From Deltaproteobacteria bacterium (GTDB lineage Bacteria > Myxococcota_A > Polyangia > Polyangiales > JADJMO01), in NCBI GenBank assembly GCA_025363655.1, contig JANYDK010000111.1:1-64000 (forward strand): DNA of 64,000 nucleotides, in the 5' to 3' direction. Each line of letters begins with the position of its first letter. Position 1 is the stretch's first letter. A program made the position numbers and the translations under genes. Below, one piece after another: positions 55,106-64,000 of this stretch. A model generated the notes under the pieces. The model saw nothing but the letters and a program-made list of their open reading frames with translations. It did not search any database and was not told where the DNA came from.

Positions 55106-56863
55106 ATGTCGTCGTCGAAAACGCGTGTGACCCCCAGCTCCAACGTCAGCAAAGCAAAGAAGCTCCGCGAGCGTCTCGCCAAGCCCGGACCGGTGCTCGT
55201 CGCCGGTGCCCACCACGGTCTCTCTGGTGTCCTCGTCGAGCGCGCTGGCTTCGATGCCATCTGGGCGAGCGGCTTCGAGATCAGCGCTTCGTTCGCCGTC
55301 CCCGACGCGAACATCCTGACGATGGGCGAGAACGTCGCCGTCGCCGAAGCGATCGACCGCGTGACCGGCATCCCCGTCATCGCCGACTGCGACAACGGCT
55401 TCGGCAACGCCATCAACGTCATCCGCACCGTGCAGGCCTACGAGCGCGCCGGCATCGCCGCCATCTGCATGGAAGACAACATCTTCCCCAAGCGCTGCTC
55501 GTTCTACTCGGGCGTGAAGCGCGAGCTCGAGAGCGCCGAAGAGTTCGCCGGGAAAATCCGCGCCGCCAAGGACGCGCAGCGCGACGAAGACTTCACCATC
55601 ATCGCCCGCACCGAGGCGCTCATCGCCGGCTGGGGGATGGACGAAGCGCTCGACCGCGCTCGTCGCTACGCGCAAGCCGGCGCCGATCTCTGCCTCATCC
55701 ACAGCAAGAGCAAGAAGCCCGACGAGGTCCTCGCCTTCGCCAAGGCGTGGAAAGAGCTCGCCACCGGCGTGCCGCTCGTCTACGTGCCGACGATCTACAA
55801 AGACACCACCGCCGAAGAGCTCCACGAGGCGGGCTTCAAGGTCGTCATCTACGCGAACCACGCGCTCCGCTCGTCGATCAAGGCGATGCGCACCACCCTC
55901 GGCAACATCGCCAAGCAGCACAAGGCTGCGGCCGCCGACGCCGACATCGTCTCGCTCGAAGAGGTCTACGAGCTCGTCGGCGTCAACCTGATGAAAGATC
56001 AGGAAGGCGCCTTCCTCCCCGCCGGGGGTGAACGCGTCAACGCGATCGTCCTCGCCGCGGGTTCGGGCAAGGCCGTCGGCCCGATTGGCGCCGAGATCCC
56101 CAAGGCGATGCTCGACCTCAAGGGCAAGTCGATCCTCGAGCGTCAGGTGGCGACCCTCAACGCGGTCAACATCAAGGACATCGCCGTCGTCCGCGGCTTC
56201 AAGGCCGAGAAGATCAACCTCCCCAACCTCAAGTACTACGAGAACACCGAGTACGAGACGACGGGTGAGGCCATCTCGCTCCTCAAGGCAGCCGCCGAGC
56301 TGACCGCGCCGGCGAAGAAAGACGCCACCGAGCAGCGCCGCTCGCTCGTCCTCTACGGCGACATCCTCTTCGATCGCGCCCTCGTCGAGAAGCTGATCAC
56401 CGCCGACGCGGACATCGCCATCCTCGTCGATCGCACGCTGGCGACCGAGTCCACCAAGGCCGAGCTCGAGGGGCGCCCGCGCCTCGATCTCGTCCAGCTC
56501 GCTACCGCACCGCAAGCCGGACCGCGCGCGATCAGCAGCGAAGAGCTGCCGACGGTGAAGAAGATCGGCCAGCAGATCCCTCTCACCGACGCGCACGCCG
56601 AGTTCGTGGGGATGATCATGATGACCGACGTCGGAGCGCGAAAGCTCCTCGAGGTCTACCAGCGCGCGCTCGAGACCGGCGCCGGCAAGCGCTTCCAGGA
56701 AGCGGCCGACCCGAAGCGCGCAGCCCTCACCGACATCGTCCAGGCGCTCGTCGAAGCGAAGGACGCCGGCATCGAAGTGAAGGCCGTCGAGACCTTCAAG
56801 GGCTGGATGGAAGTCGACACCTTCGAGGACTACCAGCGCGCCTGGGCAGCCGTGAAAGGCTGA
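55106..56863 (+). CDS. PEP-mutase/isocitrate-lyase superfamily domain fused to nucleotidyltransferase
   Basis: 585 residues. Domain 1 (about 20-295) is a PEP mutase-like barrel: metal site DCDNG (94-98), loop EDNIFPKRCSF (123-133), ARTEALIAGWG (167-177, conserved Arg), IHSK (His199). Canonical PEP mutase has EDK at the loop start and Asn-Ser at the end; here they are Asn125 and Cys131-Ser132, and KRC is that of methylisocitrate/oxaloacetate lyases, so the reaction may be C-C cleavage rather than P-C rearrangement. Domain 2 (about 310-585) is an NTP-transferase fold with LAAGSGK (316-322) and PKAML. PEP mutase-nucleotidyltransferase fusions are known in phosphonate capping; no decarboxylase or transaminase is near. 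SD and promoter upstream. Confidence 0.88.
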   Translation: MSSSKTRVTPSSNVSKAKKLRERLAKPGPVLVAGAHHGLSGVLVERAGFDAIWASGFEISASFAVPDANILTMGENVAVAEAIDRVTGIPVIADCDNGFGNAINVIRTVQAYERAGIAAICMEDNIFPKRCSFYSGVKRELESAEEFAGKIRAAKDAQRDEDFTIIARTEALIAGWGMDEALDRARRYAQAGADLCLIHSKSKKPDEVLAFAKAWKELATGVPLVYVPTIYKDTTAEELHEAGFKVVIYANHALRSSIKAMRTTLGNIAKQHKAAAADADIVSLEEVYELVGVNLMKDQEGAFLPAGGERVNAIVLAAGSGKAVGPIGAEIPKAMLDLKGKSILERQVATLNAVNIKDIAVVRGFKAEKINLPNLKYYENTEYETTGEAISLLKAAAELTAPAKKDATEQRRSLVLYGDILFDRALVEKLITADADIAILVDRTLATESTKAELEGRPRLDLVQLATAPQAGPRAISSEELPTVKKIGQQIPLTDAHAEFVGMIMMTDVGARKLLEVYQRALETGAGKRFQEAADPKRAALTDIVQALVEAKDAGIEVKAVETFKGWMEVDTFEDYQRAWAAVKG

Positions 56864-56892
56864 TCGACGAGCTCGAAGGCTTCGAAACGAGG

Positions 56893-56930
56893 ACGGGGAG
56901 ACGCCAGCCAGCGCCTCCCCGTTTTTCTTT
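56893..56930 (+). terminator. intrinsic terminator of the PEP-mutase-like gene
   Basis: Stem ACGGGGAG / CTCCCCGT, extended by CGC/GCG with one mismatch, loop CAGCCA, followed by TTTTCTTT. 30 bases after the stop codon. Confidence 0.9.
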
Positions 56931-56980
56931 GTCGGCAGGGCGACTTACGCCGTCGACCTTGCTCGAATTCTCGCTGCGAA

Positions 56981-57562
56981 TCAGCTGTTCTTGATGGTCG
57001 CGAGGGCGACCTTGAACTTGGCCGAGTCGAACTTGCACTTGCCGTCGACGCCGCTGCAAACGCCGAACTTGAGCGAGCCCGTGAGCTCGGCGGTCTCGGG
57101 CTTGTCGACGAGGAGCTTGGCGAGGAAGTGCAACTCTTTGCATTCTTTGACTTCTTTGCCCTCCTTGTCCTTGACGACTTCGCACTTGTCGAGCTTCCAA
57201 GCCGGATCGTCCTTCGGATACTTCTCTTTCTCGAGCTTGACGTCTTGCACCTTGGTCGCCGCGAAGCCGTACGGATAGGCGTCGTTGACGTGCCAGTTGC
57301 CGGAGGACGTGAGCACGACCTCCATCGTCCAAGACTTGTCCTTGTCGGTGGCCTTCGGCTTCTTGACCGTGACCTCCGCCTTCCACTCATCGCCCTTGTC
57401 GGTGAGCCCGAGAACTTTGTCCGGCTTCTTCTCTTCACCGGGTGTGCCCCCTGCCCCGAGCGGCGAGGCGTTGACGTCAGAACGCCCGCAGCCGGACGTG
57501 CCAGCAGCAAAACCGAGGGCGGAGGCGAGGAGGGTCAGGGCAGCGAGCTTCATGACTTTCAC
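56981..57562 (-). CDS. predicted lipoprotein of unknown function
   Basis: 193 residues. GTG start at 57562 with GGAG eight bases upstream (ATG three codons in is the alternative). Lipobox ALGFAAGTSGC, Cys followed by Gly. The mature part is Lys-rich with beta character (WKAEVTVKKPKATDKDK, SWTMEVVLTSSGNWHVNDAYP) and three more cysteines that would form disulfides. Could be a binding or copper/zinc-type lipoprotein but nothing specific is visible. Alone on the minus strand. Confidence 0.78.
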   Translation of the reverse strand: MKVMKLAALTLLASALGFAAGTSGCGRSDVNASPLGAGGTPGEEKKPDKVLGLTDKGDEWKAEVTVKKPKATDKDKSWTMEVVLTSSGNWHVNDAYPYGFAATKVQDVKLEKEKYPKDDPAWKLDKCEVVKDKEGKEVKECKELHFLAKLLVDKPETAELTGSLKFGVCSGVDGKCKFDSAKFKVALATIKNS

Positions 57563-57746
57563 GAGCGGTTCTCCGGCGTGGGGCTACTGGGGGACGGACG
57601 GTCGGGGCGTTCGACACATTCAGTGGGCAAAATACGGCTCGCCTCGAGCGCCGTGCCCTCTTGGATGTCACGTCGGCGCGGCTGTTTCGGCCGATCCGTG
57701 CGATGCGTCTGGTTTGGCGTCGAATCGTCCAGGACGGCTCACAGAC

Positions 57747-58349
57747 TCAGAACGGAATGTCGTCGTCGTCGCCACCGCCACCACCGCCGCCCGACGGGAC
57801 GAAGTCGTCATCCGCCGGGGGAGCGCTGCGACCGCCACCACCGCCGCCGCCGCCGCCAGCTGGGGCTCCGCCGCCACCGCCACCTGAACCGCCGCGATTG
57901 CGATCGTAGCTAGGGCGCTCGGCGCGGAAGCCACCGCCACGTTCGGAGCCCCCGCCACCACCGCCGCCAGCGCCGCCGCCGCCACCCGCGTCGTCACGCA
58001 TCGCTCCACCGCCGCGGCCGCCCGTGAGGATGACGTTGTTGGCGATGATGTCCGTCTTCCAGACCTTCTGCCCATCCTTCTCGTAGCTCGAGGTCTGCAG
58101 CCTTCCCTCGATGAAGATGGTGGAGCCCTTGGTGAGGATCTTCTGCAGCGCCTCGGCGCGCTTTCCGAAGAGGACGACGTTGTGCCAGTCGGTCCGCTCT
58201 TTGCGCTCGTTGGTGCGCTTGTCGAAATAGCTCTCGGTGGTCGCGAGGCGCAGGCGGAGGACTGCTTGATCAGCCCCTTGGCCGAACCGCAGATCGGGGT
58301 CGGCGCCGAGATTTCCCAGAAGCATGACGCGGTTCAAACCTTCAGCCAT
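57747..58349 (-). CDS. ssb: single-stranded DNA-binding protein
   Basis: 200 residues. OB-fold 1-110: LNRVMLLGNLGADPDLRF at the start, WHNVVLFGKRAE, then GSTIFIEGRLQTSSYEKDG. A long glycine-rich linker follows and the acidic tip DDDDIPF at the end recruits partner proteins, as in standard SSB. AGGAGG seven bases before the ATG; an in-frame ATG six codons earlier lacks support. Repeat copy G lies upstream. Replication and repair role is established for the family. Confidence 0.97.
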   Translation of the reverse strand: MAEGLNRVMLLGNLGADPDLRFGQGADQAVLRLRLATTESYFDKRTNERKERTDWHNVVLFGKRAEALQKILTKGSTIFIEGRLQTSSYEKDGQKVWKTDIIANNVILTGGRGGGAMRDDAGGGGGAGGGGGGGSERGGGFRAERPSYDRNRGGSGGGGGGAPAGGGGGGGGGRSAPPADDDFVPSGGGGGGGDDDDIPF

Positions 58350-58381
58350 CGACGAGGCCTCCTGCACGTTTCTCGATCACG

Positions 58382-58416
58382 TTCGCCAAGAATTGCTGCG
58401 CAACTCAGCCTCCGGG
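58382..58416 (-). repeat. dispersed intergenic repeat, core only (copy G, minus orientation)
   Basis: Minus strand: GGCTGAGTTGC, loop GCA, GCAATTCTTGG, CGAACG. About 30 bases upstream of the ssb start, same orientation as ssb; the left half is unrecognisable. Arms match imperfectly. Confidence 0.55.
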
Positions 58417-58517
58417 CCTACGCCCCTCACTTGCGGGGAGCAACCGTCGGCCGCGTCCAAACCGTCTGCGCCGGCGCTCACGCGGACCTGTCGGCGCAGT
58501 GACCGCGCCTGCCGGTT

Positions 58518-60074
58518 TCACCGAAGCACGATGATGCTCCATTGCGGTCCTGCTGCGTTCGTTTCGGCGGCGACGACCTGGCCGAGCGACGCAGCGACGT
58601 CTCGATGGGCGTCTCCCCAGGTGAGCATGTAGCGCGCGTCGCCGAGCCGAGCTCGCAGCGCCGAGACGTCGCCGAACGACGAAGGCACCTTCGGCTTGCG
58701 CGGGTCCTGCTCGCGATCGACCACGACGTCGACCGGACGCGCAAAGGCTGCGATCACTGCGTAATAACCATAATCTGGTGAACCACCCTCGAGATCGCGC
58801 GTGTCGACGAGGACGCGTTCTCCTCGTGGAACTCGAGCCGCGAGCGCGCGACCGGCGGCGACTTCGCGCGCACGAACCGCGTTGTCGTACCAAGGAATCG
58901 ACTTGTGCACGCGGAACACCGTCCACGTGAGGAACGTCACCGCCGAGAGGCTCGCGAGCGCCGCCCACCGCGCTCGTGGCAACTGCGCGAGGTAGGCGCC
59001 GAGATGATCGATCGCCGCGCAGACGACGACGATCGAGGGACCGAGCAGCGCCCGCTCCGGATGATGCGTCGGCGCTCCATCACGAATGTCGCCCGCGATG
59101 AGGAGCGCGAGCTGCACGCTGCAGAGGATGAGAGGCCGCCGCCATGCCGTGGTCTGCTCGAAGTCCTCGGCTGGGAGATGAATGTCGACGCCGTGATCAA
59201 CGCGCTTGCGACGCAAGGTCCACCACGCAGCGAGCCCAGCGACCCCCAGCGCGACGACCTCGCGGAGCTCTTCGAGCGTACGAATCGGATAGCCGAAGAC
59301 GCGTCGCCAGAGCGGAGACTCTTCGCCGAGCGCGCGACGATAGCTGCGGACCAAGCCGAGATAGCGAAACGCGTCGTGATAGACGAAGTGCTGCCACAGC
59401 GTCCACGCCGCCGGCGCGAAGAGCGCGAGCGCCGCTGCGAGGCCGAAGAGCCGACAATCTCGGACGTTTTCGCGACCACGCGCCCGGTATGCATCGAAGA
59501 TGCAGAGCCCGGCGAAGACGAGCGTCGTCGGCCACGCGTCGTATCGTGAGAGGCAACTGGCGGTCAGCGCAGCCGCGCCGTACAGGCGAAGTGTCGCGCG
59601 CGTCGATGCCAGCGACATCGCGGAGGCGGCCGCGAGCGCGACCGCGAACGACTCCGGCACGGTGGCGACGGCGAGCTGCATCCCCCACGGCATGAAGGCC
59701 ATCACCGCAGCCACCGCCACGACCTTGCGCGCGTGCATCCCGATCGCCAGCGCCATCATCGCCACGAGCGCGCTGGCGATCGCAGCGAAAAGCACCGAGA
59801 GCGTCCGCGCTGTCGAGAGACTCGATCCGACGACGCGCATCGCCCCGCCGAGTAGCCAGAAAGGGAGCGGCAACCAGCTCGTGCCCGTGGGATCGACGTG
59901 TGGCTCTCGCGCGAATTTCTGGGCGATCACGACGCGCGCGAAGTCGTCGTCACTGACCGCGACGAAGCCGAGCGCCGACACAAGCAGGGCGCCGACGACG
60001 CGGAGCACGGCCGCCAGCGAAATTACGCCGAACGTCGTACCGACGCGGTGGGCGCGCTTGGCCGAGGGCGACAC
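58518..60074 (-). CDS. polytopic membrane glycosyltransferase-like protein (GT-C type)
   Basis: 518 residues, about ten membrane helices. An acidic pair in the first loop (SDDDFARVV) and WLPLPFWLLGG resemble dolichyl/undecaprenyl-phosphate sugar transferases of family GT39/PMT. SLSTARTLSVLFAAIASALVAMM is a typical helix. It ends in a soluble beta-rich periplasmic domain. Donor and acceptor not predictable; possible lipid-linked sugar transfer to envelope proteins. 21 bases downstream of secG, so likely cotranscribed. Confidence 0.78.
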   Translation of the reverse strand: MSPSAKRAHRVGTTFGVISLAAVLRVVGALLVSALGFVAVSDDDFARVVIAQKFAREPHVDPTGTSWLPLPFWLLGGAMRVVGSSLSTARTLSVLFAAIASALVAMMALAIGMHARKVVAVAAVMAFMPWGMQLAVATVPESFAVALAAASAMSLASTRATLRLYGAAALTASCLSRYDAWPTTLVFAGLCIFDAYRARGRENVRDCRLFGLAAALALFAPAAWTLWQHFVYHDAFRYLGLVRSYRRALGEESPLWRRVFGYPIRTLEELREVVALGVAGLAAWWTLRRKRVDHGVDIHLPAEDFEQTTAWRRPLILCSVQLALLIAGDIRDGAPTHHPERALLGPSIVVVCAAIDHLGAYLAQLPRARWAALASLSAVTFLTWTVFRVHKSIPWYDNAVRAREVAAGRALAARVPRGERVLVDTRDLEGGSPDYGYYAVIAAFARPVDVVVDREQDPRKPKVPSSFGDVSALRARLGDARYMLTWGDAHRDVAASLGQVVAAETNAAGPQWSIIVLR

Positions 60075-60095
60075 CAGAGCTCGCGGGGCGCGGAC

Positions 60096-60557
60096 TCAGT
60101 GCGAAACGGAGCCGCTCGGCGCAGGAGCCGGCGCCGGAACCACGGTCGTCGAAGAGGTCGGCGCCGTCTCCACGGGAACGGGAACGGGCGCGGCGGTGGA
60201 CGTCGTCATCACCGGCGGAGGGGGCGGCGGCGCGGTCATCGTCGGAGGTGCGCTGGCGGACGTCGAAGCGCTCGCGGAGACCGCGCCGATGTAGAGCGCC
60301 TGCGCTGCTTCCTCGTACTTCGAGGGCCCCTTCTGCGAGGCGAGGCCGGCGAGGATGATGGACGTGAACATGAAGGTGAAGGCCGCGCCTTCGGTGAGCT
60401 TCGTCAGGAAGTTTCCCGCGCCCGCGCCGCCGAAGACCTGCTGGCTCGCGCCACCGAATGCCGCACCCATGCCACCGCCGCGGCCCTGCTGGAGAAGGAT
60501 GACCAGGACGAGGAACGCGCAGACGAGGATGTGGATGATGGTGACGAGGATGGTCAT
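60096..60557 (-). CDS. secG: preprotein translocase subunit SecG
   Basis: 153 residues. Two membrane helices (VTIIHILVCAFLVLVILLQQG and AFTFMFTSIILAGLASQKG) joined by the conserved GRGGGMGAAFGG loop, which is diagnostic. The C-terminal 60 residues are Pro/Ala/Thr-rich, longer than in E. coli. Auxiliary subunit of SecYEG. Its place after tpiA is common in many bacteria. Confidence 0.95.
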   Translation of the reverse strand: MTILVTIIHILVCAFLVLVILLQQGRGGGMGAAFGGASQQVFGGAGAGNFLTKLTEGAAFTFMFTSIILAGLASQKGPSKYEEAAQALYIGAVSASASTSASAPPTMTAPPPPPPVMTTSTAAPVPVPVETAPTSSTTVVPAPAPAPSGSVSH

Positions 60558-60700
60558 GGGAGCTGGGCGGCAGACGCGACGGTCGCGCGGACCTACGCCG
60601 AAAGGCGCGGGAACGGAAGTGATTGCGCGATTTTCGGGTGAATTTCCACGGATCCGCCGACGGCGGGACGTGGGTATGTGAACTTTCTCGTGCCCCGGCC

Positions 60701-61489
60701 TCAGGAAGCCGGACGGGCAGCGCGCAAGATGGCGCCGAAGCCGTCGGCGTCAAGGGAGGCCCCACCGACCAGCGCACCATCGATGTCGAGTTGCGAGAGG
60801 AGCTCGGCCGAGTTCTCCGGCTTGACGCTCCCGCCGTAGAGGATGCGCGTGCGCGCCGCGAGCGCACCATCGCGCTGGGAAAGGGTGGCGCGGATGGCTG
60901 CGTGGACCTCTTGCGCGTCGGCCGAGGTCGCCACCTTGCCCGTTCCGATCGCCCAGACAGGCTCATAAGCGAGGACCGCCGCGCCGAGCGCACGCCCGAG
61001 CGGCTCGAGGACCGCCCTCACTTGGCGGAGGACGACGTCGAGCGTTCGGCCTGCCGTTCGCTCTTCCAGAGTCTCGCCGACGCAGACGATGGGATGGAGC
61101 CCACCGACGATGGCCGCGAGCGTCTTCTTGGCGACGAGCTCGTCGGTCTCGCCGAAGAGCTGCCGACGTTCGCTGTGACCGACAATCACCCAGCGACAGC
61201 CCGCCTCGACGAGCATCGGTGCGCTCACCTCCCCAGTGAACGCCCCCTTGGCCTCGATGTGGAGGTTCTGACCAGCGACGCCGATCGGCGCACGTCCGCG
61301 TCGCTGCGCGACCTCTTCGACCGCGTGGGCCACCGCCGCCAACGCGGTGAATGGCGGGGCGACGACGACCTCGATTCCAGCCGTTTCACAGGCGATTTCA
61401 GCGACGCTCGCCGCGAGGACGACCCCCGAGACGCCGCCGTGGTTCATCTTCCAATTGCCCGCGATCAGCGGGACGCGGATCGCATCCAT
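60701..61489 (-). CDS. tpiA: triosephosphate isomerase
   Basis: 262 residues. Active-site Lys14 (GNWKMN), His105 (VGHSERR), Glu176 (AYEPVWAIGTG) and phosphate loop YGGSVKPEN all present. Interconverts DHAP and glyceraldehyde 3-phosphate in glycolysis. 28 bases after pgk; 143 bases before secG. Confidence 0.97.
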   Translation of the reverse strand: MDAIRVPLIAGNWKMNHGGVSGVVLAASVAEIACETAGIEVVVAPPFTALAAVAHAVEEVAQRRGRAPIGVAGQNLHIEAKGAFTGEVSAPMLVEAGCRWVIVGHSERRQLFGETDELVAKKTLAAIVGGLHPIVCVGETLEERTAGRTLDVVLRQVRAVLEPLGRALGAAVLAYEPVWAIGTGKVATSADAQEVHAAIRATLSQRDGALAARTRILYGGSVKPENSAELLSQLDIDGALVGGASLDADGFGAILRAARPAS

Positions 61490-61517
61490 GATGGTCGTCG
61501 ACTCTTTTCAGGTTGGT

Positions 61518-62750
61518 TCAAGTGGGGAGAGAAGCGCCGCGGAGAGCCTCGACGCCGGGAAGCTTCTTGCCTTCGAGGAGCTCGAGGGACGCGCCGCCAC
61601 CGGTGGAGATGTGCGAGATGCGCGAGGCGATGTCTCCGCCCGCTGCGACCACTGCGGCCGCAGAGTCTCCGCCGCCGATGACGCTGAAGGCTTTCGAATC
61701 GGCGATCGCCGCTGCGACGCCGAATGTCCCCTGACTGAACGGCGCCTTCTCGAAGAGCCCTAGCGGCCCGTTCCAGAGGATGGTCTTGGCGTTCGCGAAG
61801 TGCTTACAGAAGAGCGCCACCGTCTTCGGACCGATGTCGAGCGCCATCGTCCCGGCGGGGATGGCGGCGACGTCGACCACGGTGCCTTCGGCAGCATCGA
61901 GCGAGCGCGCCACGACGACGTCGACCGGCAGCACCAACTCGACCGTTCGACCGCCGCGTCCGCTGCGCGCCTTGTCGAGGATGGTACGGGCGAGCGGCAG
62001 CTTGTCGCTCTCGACCTTGGAGGCGGCGACATCGACGCCACGCGCAGCGAGGAACGTGTTGGCCATCGCGCCACCGACGAGGAGCACGTCGACGCGCTCG
62101 AGAAGCGCCTCGATGACCTCGATCTTGTCGCTCACCTTCGACCCTCCGAGGATCGCCACATAGGGCTTCTCCGGCGCCTCCAGGAGCTTGCTGAGAGCCT
62201 TGATTTCCTTGGTCAAAAGGTAGCCGGCGCCGCGCTCGGCGATCAGCCGGGGGAGGGCGTGGACGCTGGCGTGCGCGCGGTGCGAGGCGCCGAACGCGTC
62301 GTCGAGATAGACGTCGGCGAGCTCGGCGAGCTTGCGCGCGAAGCCGTCGTCGTCCTTCTCCTCCTCGGCGTGGAAGCGGAGGTTCTCGAGGAGGCAGATC
62401 TGACCTGCTCGCAGATCGCGAACGACGCGCCTCGCAGCCTCACCGATGCAGTCGTCGGGGAGATGCACCTCGATGCCGTCGAGGAGCTCGGAGAGCCGCG
62501 CACCAACAGGCTCGAGCGAGAGCTTCGAGTTGTCTTTTCCGGGCTTCGGCCGACCGAGGTGCGACGCGAGAATCACGCGTCCGCCCTTCTCGATCACCTT
62601 CTTGATGGTCGGCAGAGCCTCGCGGATGCGCGTGTCGTCGGAGACGCTGCCGTCTTCACCGAGAGGACAGTTGAAGTCGACTCGGATGAAGACGCGGCGA
62701 TCCTGCAGCGTCAGCTCGTCGATCGTCAGTACGCCGTCGAGCATGCCCAT
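61518..62750 (-). CDS. pgk: phosphoglycerate kinase
   Basis: 410 residues. [28 protein letters not shown] and [11 protein letters not shown] mark the substrate and nucleotide sites; [13 protein letters not shown] is the C-terminal hinge region. Makes ATP from 1,3-bisphosphoglycerate. ATG at 62750 with GGAG upstream; ATG two codons further (MLDG) is the alternative. Between gap and tpiA. Confidence 0.97.
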   Translation of the reverse strand: MGMLDGVLTIDELTLQDRRVFIRVDFNCPLGEDGSVSDDTRIREALPTIKKVIEKGGRVILASHLGRPKPGKDNSKLSLEPVGARLSELLDGIEVHLPDDCIGEAARRVVRDLRAGQICLLENLRFHAEEEKDDDGFARKLAELADVYLDDAFGASHRAHASVHALPRLIAERGAGYLLTKEIKALSKLLEAPEKPYVAILGGSKVSDKIEVIEALLERVDVLLVGGAMANTFLAARGVDVAASKVESDKLPLARTILDKARSGRGGRTVELVLPVDVVVARSLDAAEGTVVDVAAIPAGTMALDIGPKTVALFCKHFANAKTILWNGPLGLFEKAPFSQGTFGVAAAIADSKAFSVIGGGDSAAAVVAAGGDIASRISHISTGGGASLELLEGKKLPGVEALRGASLPT

Positions 62751-62806
62751 GGTGTGTTCTCCGTTCCGTTTGCGTCGTCGAGTGCGTGCGTCGAGTCGTG
62801 CGCCGC

Positions 62807-63820
62807 TCAGAGCTTGGCGGCGATGAGCTTCGCCAGATCGACCATGCGGTGCGAGAAGCCCATCTCGTTGTCGTACCAAGCCTGCACCGCGACGAGCTGA
62901 TCGCCGATCACCTGCGTGAGCTTGGAGTCGACCGTCGACGAATGGCGGTCGCCGATGAAATCGCTGGAGACGAGCTCTTCGGTGGTGAACCCGAGGATGC
63001 CGGCGAGCGGACCTTCGGCAGCAGCTTGGAACGCAGCGTTCACCGCATCGCGGTTCGTCGCCTTGTCGACCTGGACCACGAGCGAGACGACCGAGACGTC
63101 GGGCGTGGGGACGCGAATGGCGAGCCCGTCGAGCTTGCCCTTGAGCTGCGGGAGCACGAGGCCGATCGCCTTGGCCGCGCCTGTCGAAGTCGGGATCATC
63201 GACAAGGCCGCGGCGCGCGCGCGACGCAGATCTTTGTGCGGGAGATCGAGCACCATTTGGTCGTTGGTGTAGCTGTGAATGGTCGTCATCTGGCCACGGA
63301 GAATTCCGTAGTTCTCGTCGATGACCTTGGCGACCGGCGCGAGGCAGTTGGTGGTGCACGACGCGTTCGAGACGATGTGGTGCTTCTGCGGGTCGTACTC
63401 GTGCGCGTTGATGCCGACGCAGAACGTGGCGTCGATGTCCTTCTCGCCCGGCGCCGAGATGATGACCTTCTTCGCCCCCGCGGCGAGGTGGGCCTGGCAC
63501 CCCTTCTGATCGCGGAAATGGCCCGTGCACTCGAGGACGACCTGCACGCCGAGCTCTTTCCAGGGGAGCTTCGCCGGGTCCTTCTCGGCGGTGACCTTGA
63601 CGATCTTGTCGCCGATCTGGATGCCCCCCTCGACGACCTTCACCTCGAACGGCGCGCGGCGGTGGATGGAGTCGTGACGGAGCAAATGCGCCAGAGTCTT
63701 CGGATCGGTCAGGTCGTTGATGGCCACGACGTCGAGAGAGGTCTCGCTGCGCTCCATCATCGCTCGGACGATGCAACGACCGATGCGTCCGAACCCGTTG
63801 ATCGCGATTTTCGTGGCCAT
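62807..63820 (-). CDS. gap: glyceraldehyde-3-phosphate dehydrogenase, type I
   Basis: 337 residues. Rossmann motif INGFGRIGR, catalytic Cys155 in [19 protein letters not shown] and [11 protein letters not shown]. Oxidises glyceraldehyde 3-phosphate with NAD and phosphate. GGAG precedes the ATG. First gene of the leftward gap-pgk-tpiA-secG-glycosyltransferase group; its promoter must lie in the 180 bases to the right, where none is obvious and the window ends. Confidence 0.97.
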   Translation of the reverse strand: MATKIAINGFGRIGRCIVRAMMERSETSLDVVAINDLTDPKTLAHLLRHDSIHRRAPFEVKVVEGGIQIGDKIVKVTAEKDPAKLPWKELGVQVVLECTGHFRDQKGCQAHLAAGAKKVIISAPGEKDIDATFCVGINAHEYDPQKHHIVSNASCTTNCLAPVAKVIDENYGILRGQMTTIHSYTNDQMVLDLPHKDLRRARAAALSMIPTSTGAAKAIGLVLPQLKGKLDGLAIRVPTPDVSVVSLVVQVDKATNRDAVNAAFQAAAEGPLAGILGFTTEELVSSDFIGDRHSSTVDSKLTQVIGDQLVAVQAWYDNEMGFSHRMVDLAKLIAAKL

Positions 63821-64000
63821 GTCATGCTCCGTTCCGGGGCCATGCGGCCCGCTGATCCGCGCAGCACAGACAGCGCTGCAGGTCGCCCGACCGGCGATGA
63901 AAGGGGCCGGACGCTAGACGGGCCCCCGGAACGCCGCAAGCACGGCGAACATGAGCACGAACGAGGTGCGCGGGACTGCTCAGGAGGCGGTGGTCGAGGT

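Overview
The window is a gene-dense (about one gene per 1.2 kb), GC-rich bacterial chromosome segment with 54 protein genes I can support. I found no tRNA, rRNA, CRISPR array, insertion sequence or prophage. The organism looks like a myxobacterium, most likely of the Sorangium/Polyangium-Labilithrix side. This is inferred from several things seen here: a Ser/Thr kinase with an N-terminal CPxC ribbon, two FHA-GGDEF proteins, a trypsin-like protease with a MYXO-CTERM-type tail, about 15 predicted lipoproteins, many small two-gene operons with ATGA/GTGA overlaps, and a branched-chain keto-acid dehydrogenase operon. No species call can be made from the sequence alone.

Layout. 1-6.5 kb: an FHA-GGDEF cyclase; a leftward three-gene operon of two lipoprotein beta-propellers and an outer-membrane protein; an RCC1-repeat lipoprotein. 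6.7-12.3 kb: housekeeping genes clpB, murI, dapD, nusB and a stand-alone M17 N-terminal domain. 12.4-17.5 kb: envelope and secreted proteins of unknown role plus a GNAT acetyltransferase. 17.5-21.2 kb: leftward E1alpha-E1beta-E2 keto-acid dehydrogenase operon. 21.7-28.5 kb: a receiver-XRE regulator, tatB-tatC-GST, an M23 peptidase, a MoxR ATPase, a small protein and TatD. 28.4-37.2 kb: cell-surface and secreted enzymes (extensin-like/M15-like, serine protease, paired M16 proteins, a GH1 glycosidase coupled to an FHA-GGDEF protein). 37.3-42.3 kb: TlpA-like thioredoxin, Ser/Thr kinase, histidine kinase with a convergent OmpR-type regulator, DsbA-like oxidoreductase. 42.3-45 kb: a diiron ferritin-like protein coupled to a CrtI-like FAD oxidoreductase. 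45-53.6 kb: lipoproteins, dienelactone hydrolase, FadL-type porin, a 1255-residue lipoprotein. 54-57 kb: 3-hydroxyacyl-CoA dehydrogenase and a PEP-mutase-like/nucleotidyltransferase fusion. 57-63.8 kb: lipoprotein, ssb, and the leftward gap-pgk-tpiA-secG-glycosyltransferase group.

Two sequence-level features cut across the genes. First, a dispersed intergenic repeat of about 65-70 bp (GACCGAGCGAAGCGAGAT, then a hairpin built on CCAAAGTTGC and GCAATCTTTGG) occurs in five full copies and three shortened ones, always between genes. Second, several genes have a recognisable -10 box placed so that the transcript would begin at, or a few bases before, the start codon, with no Shine-Dalgarno, suggesting frequent leaderless expression.

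The most unusual protein is the PEP-mutase-like fusion at 55106-56863. Its gating loop reads EDNIFPKRCSF, a mixture of the PEP mutase loop (EDK..FPK.NS) and the KRCGH loop of isocitrate/methylisocitrate lyases, and it is joined to a sugar-1-phosphate-type nucleotidyltransferase. The second is the translationally coupled diiron and CrtI-like pair at 42349-45002, which looks like a small oxidative enzyme system of unknown substrate.
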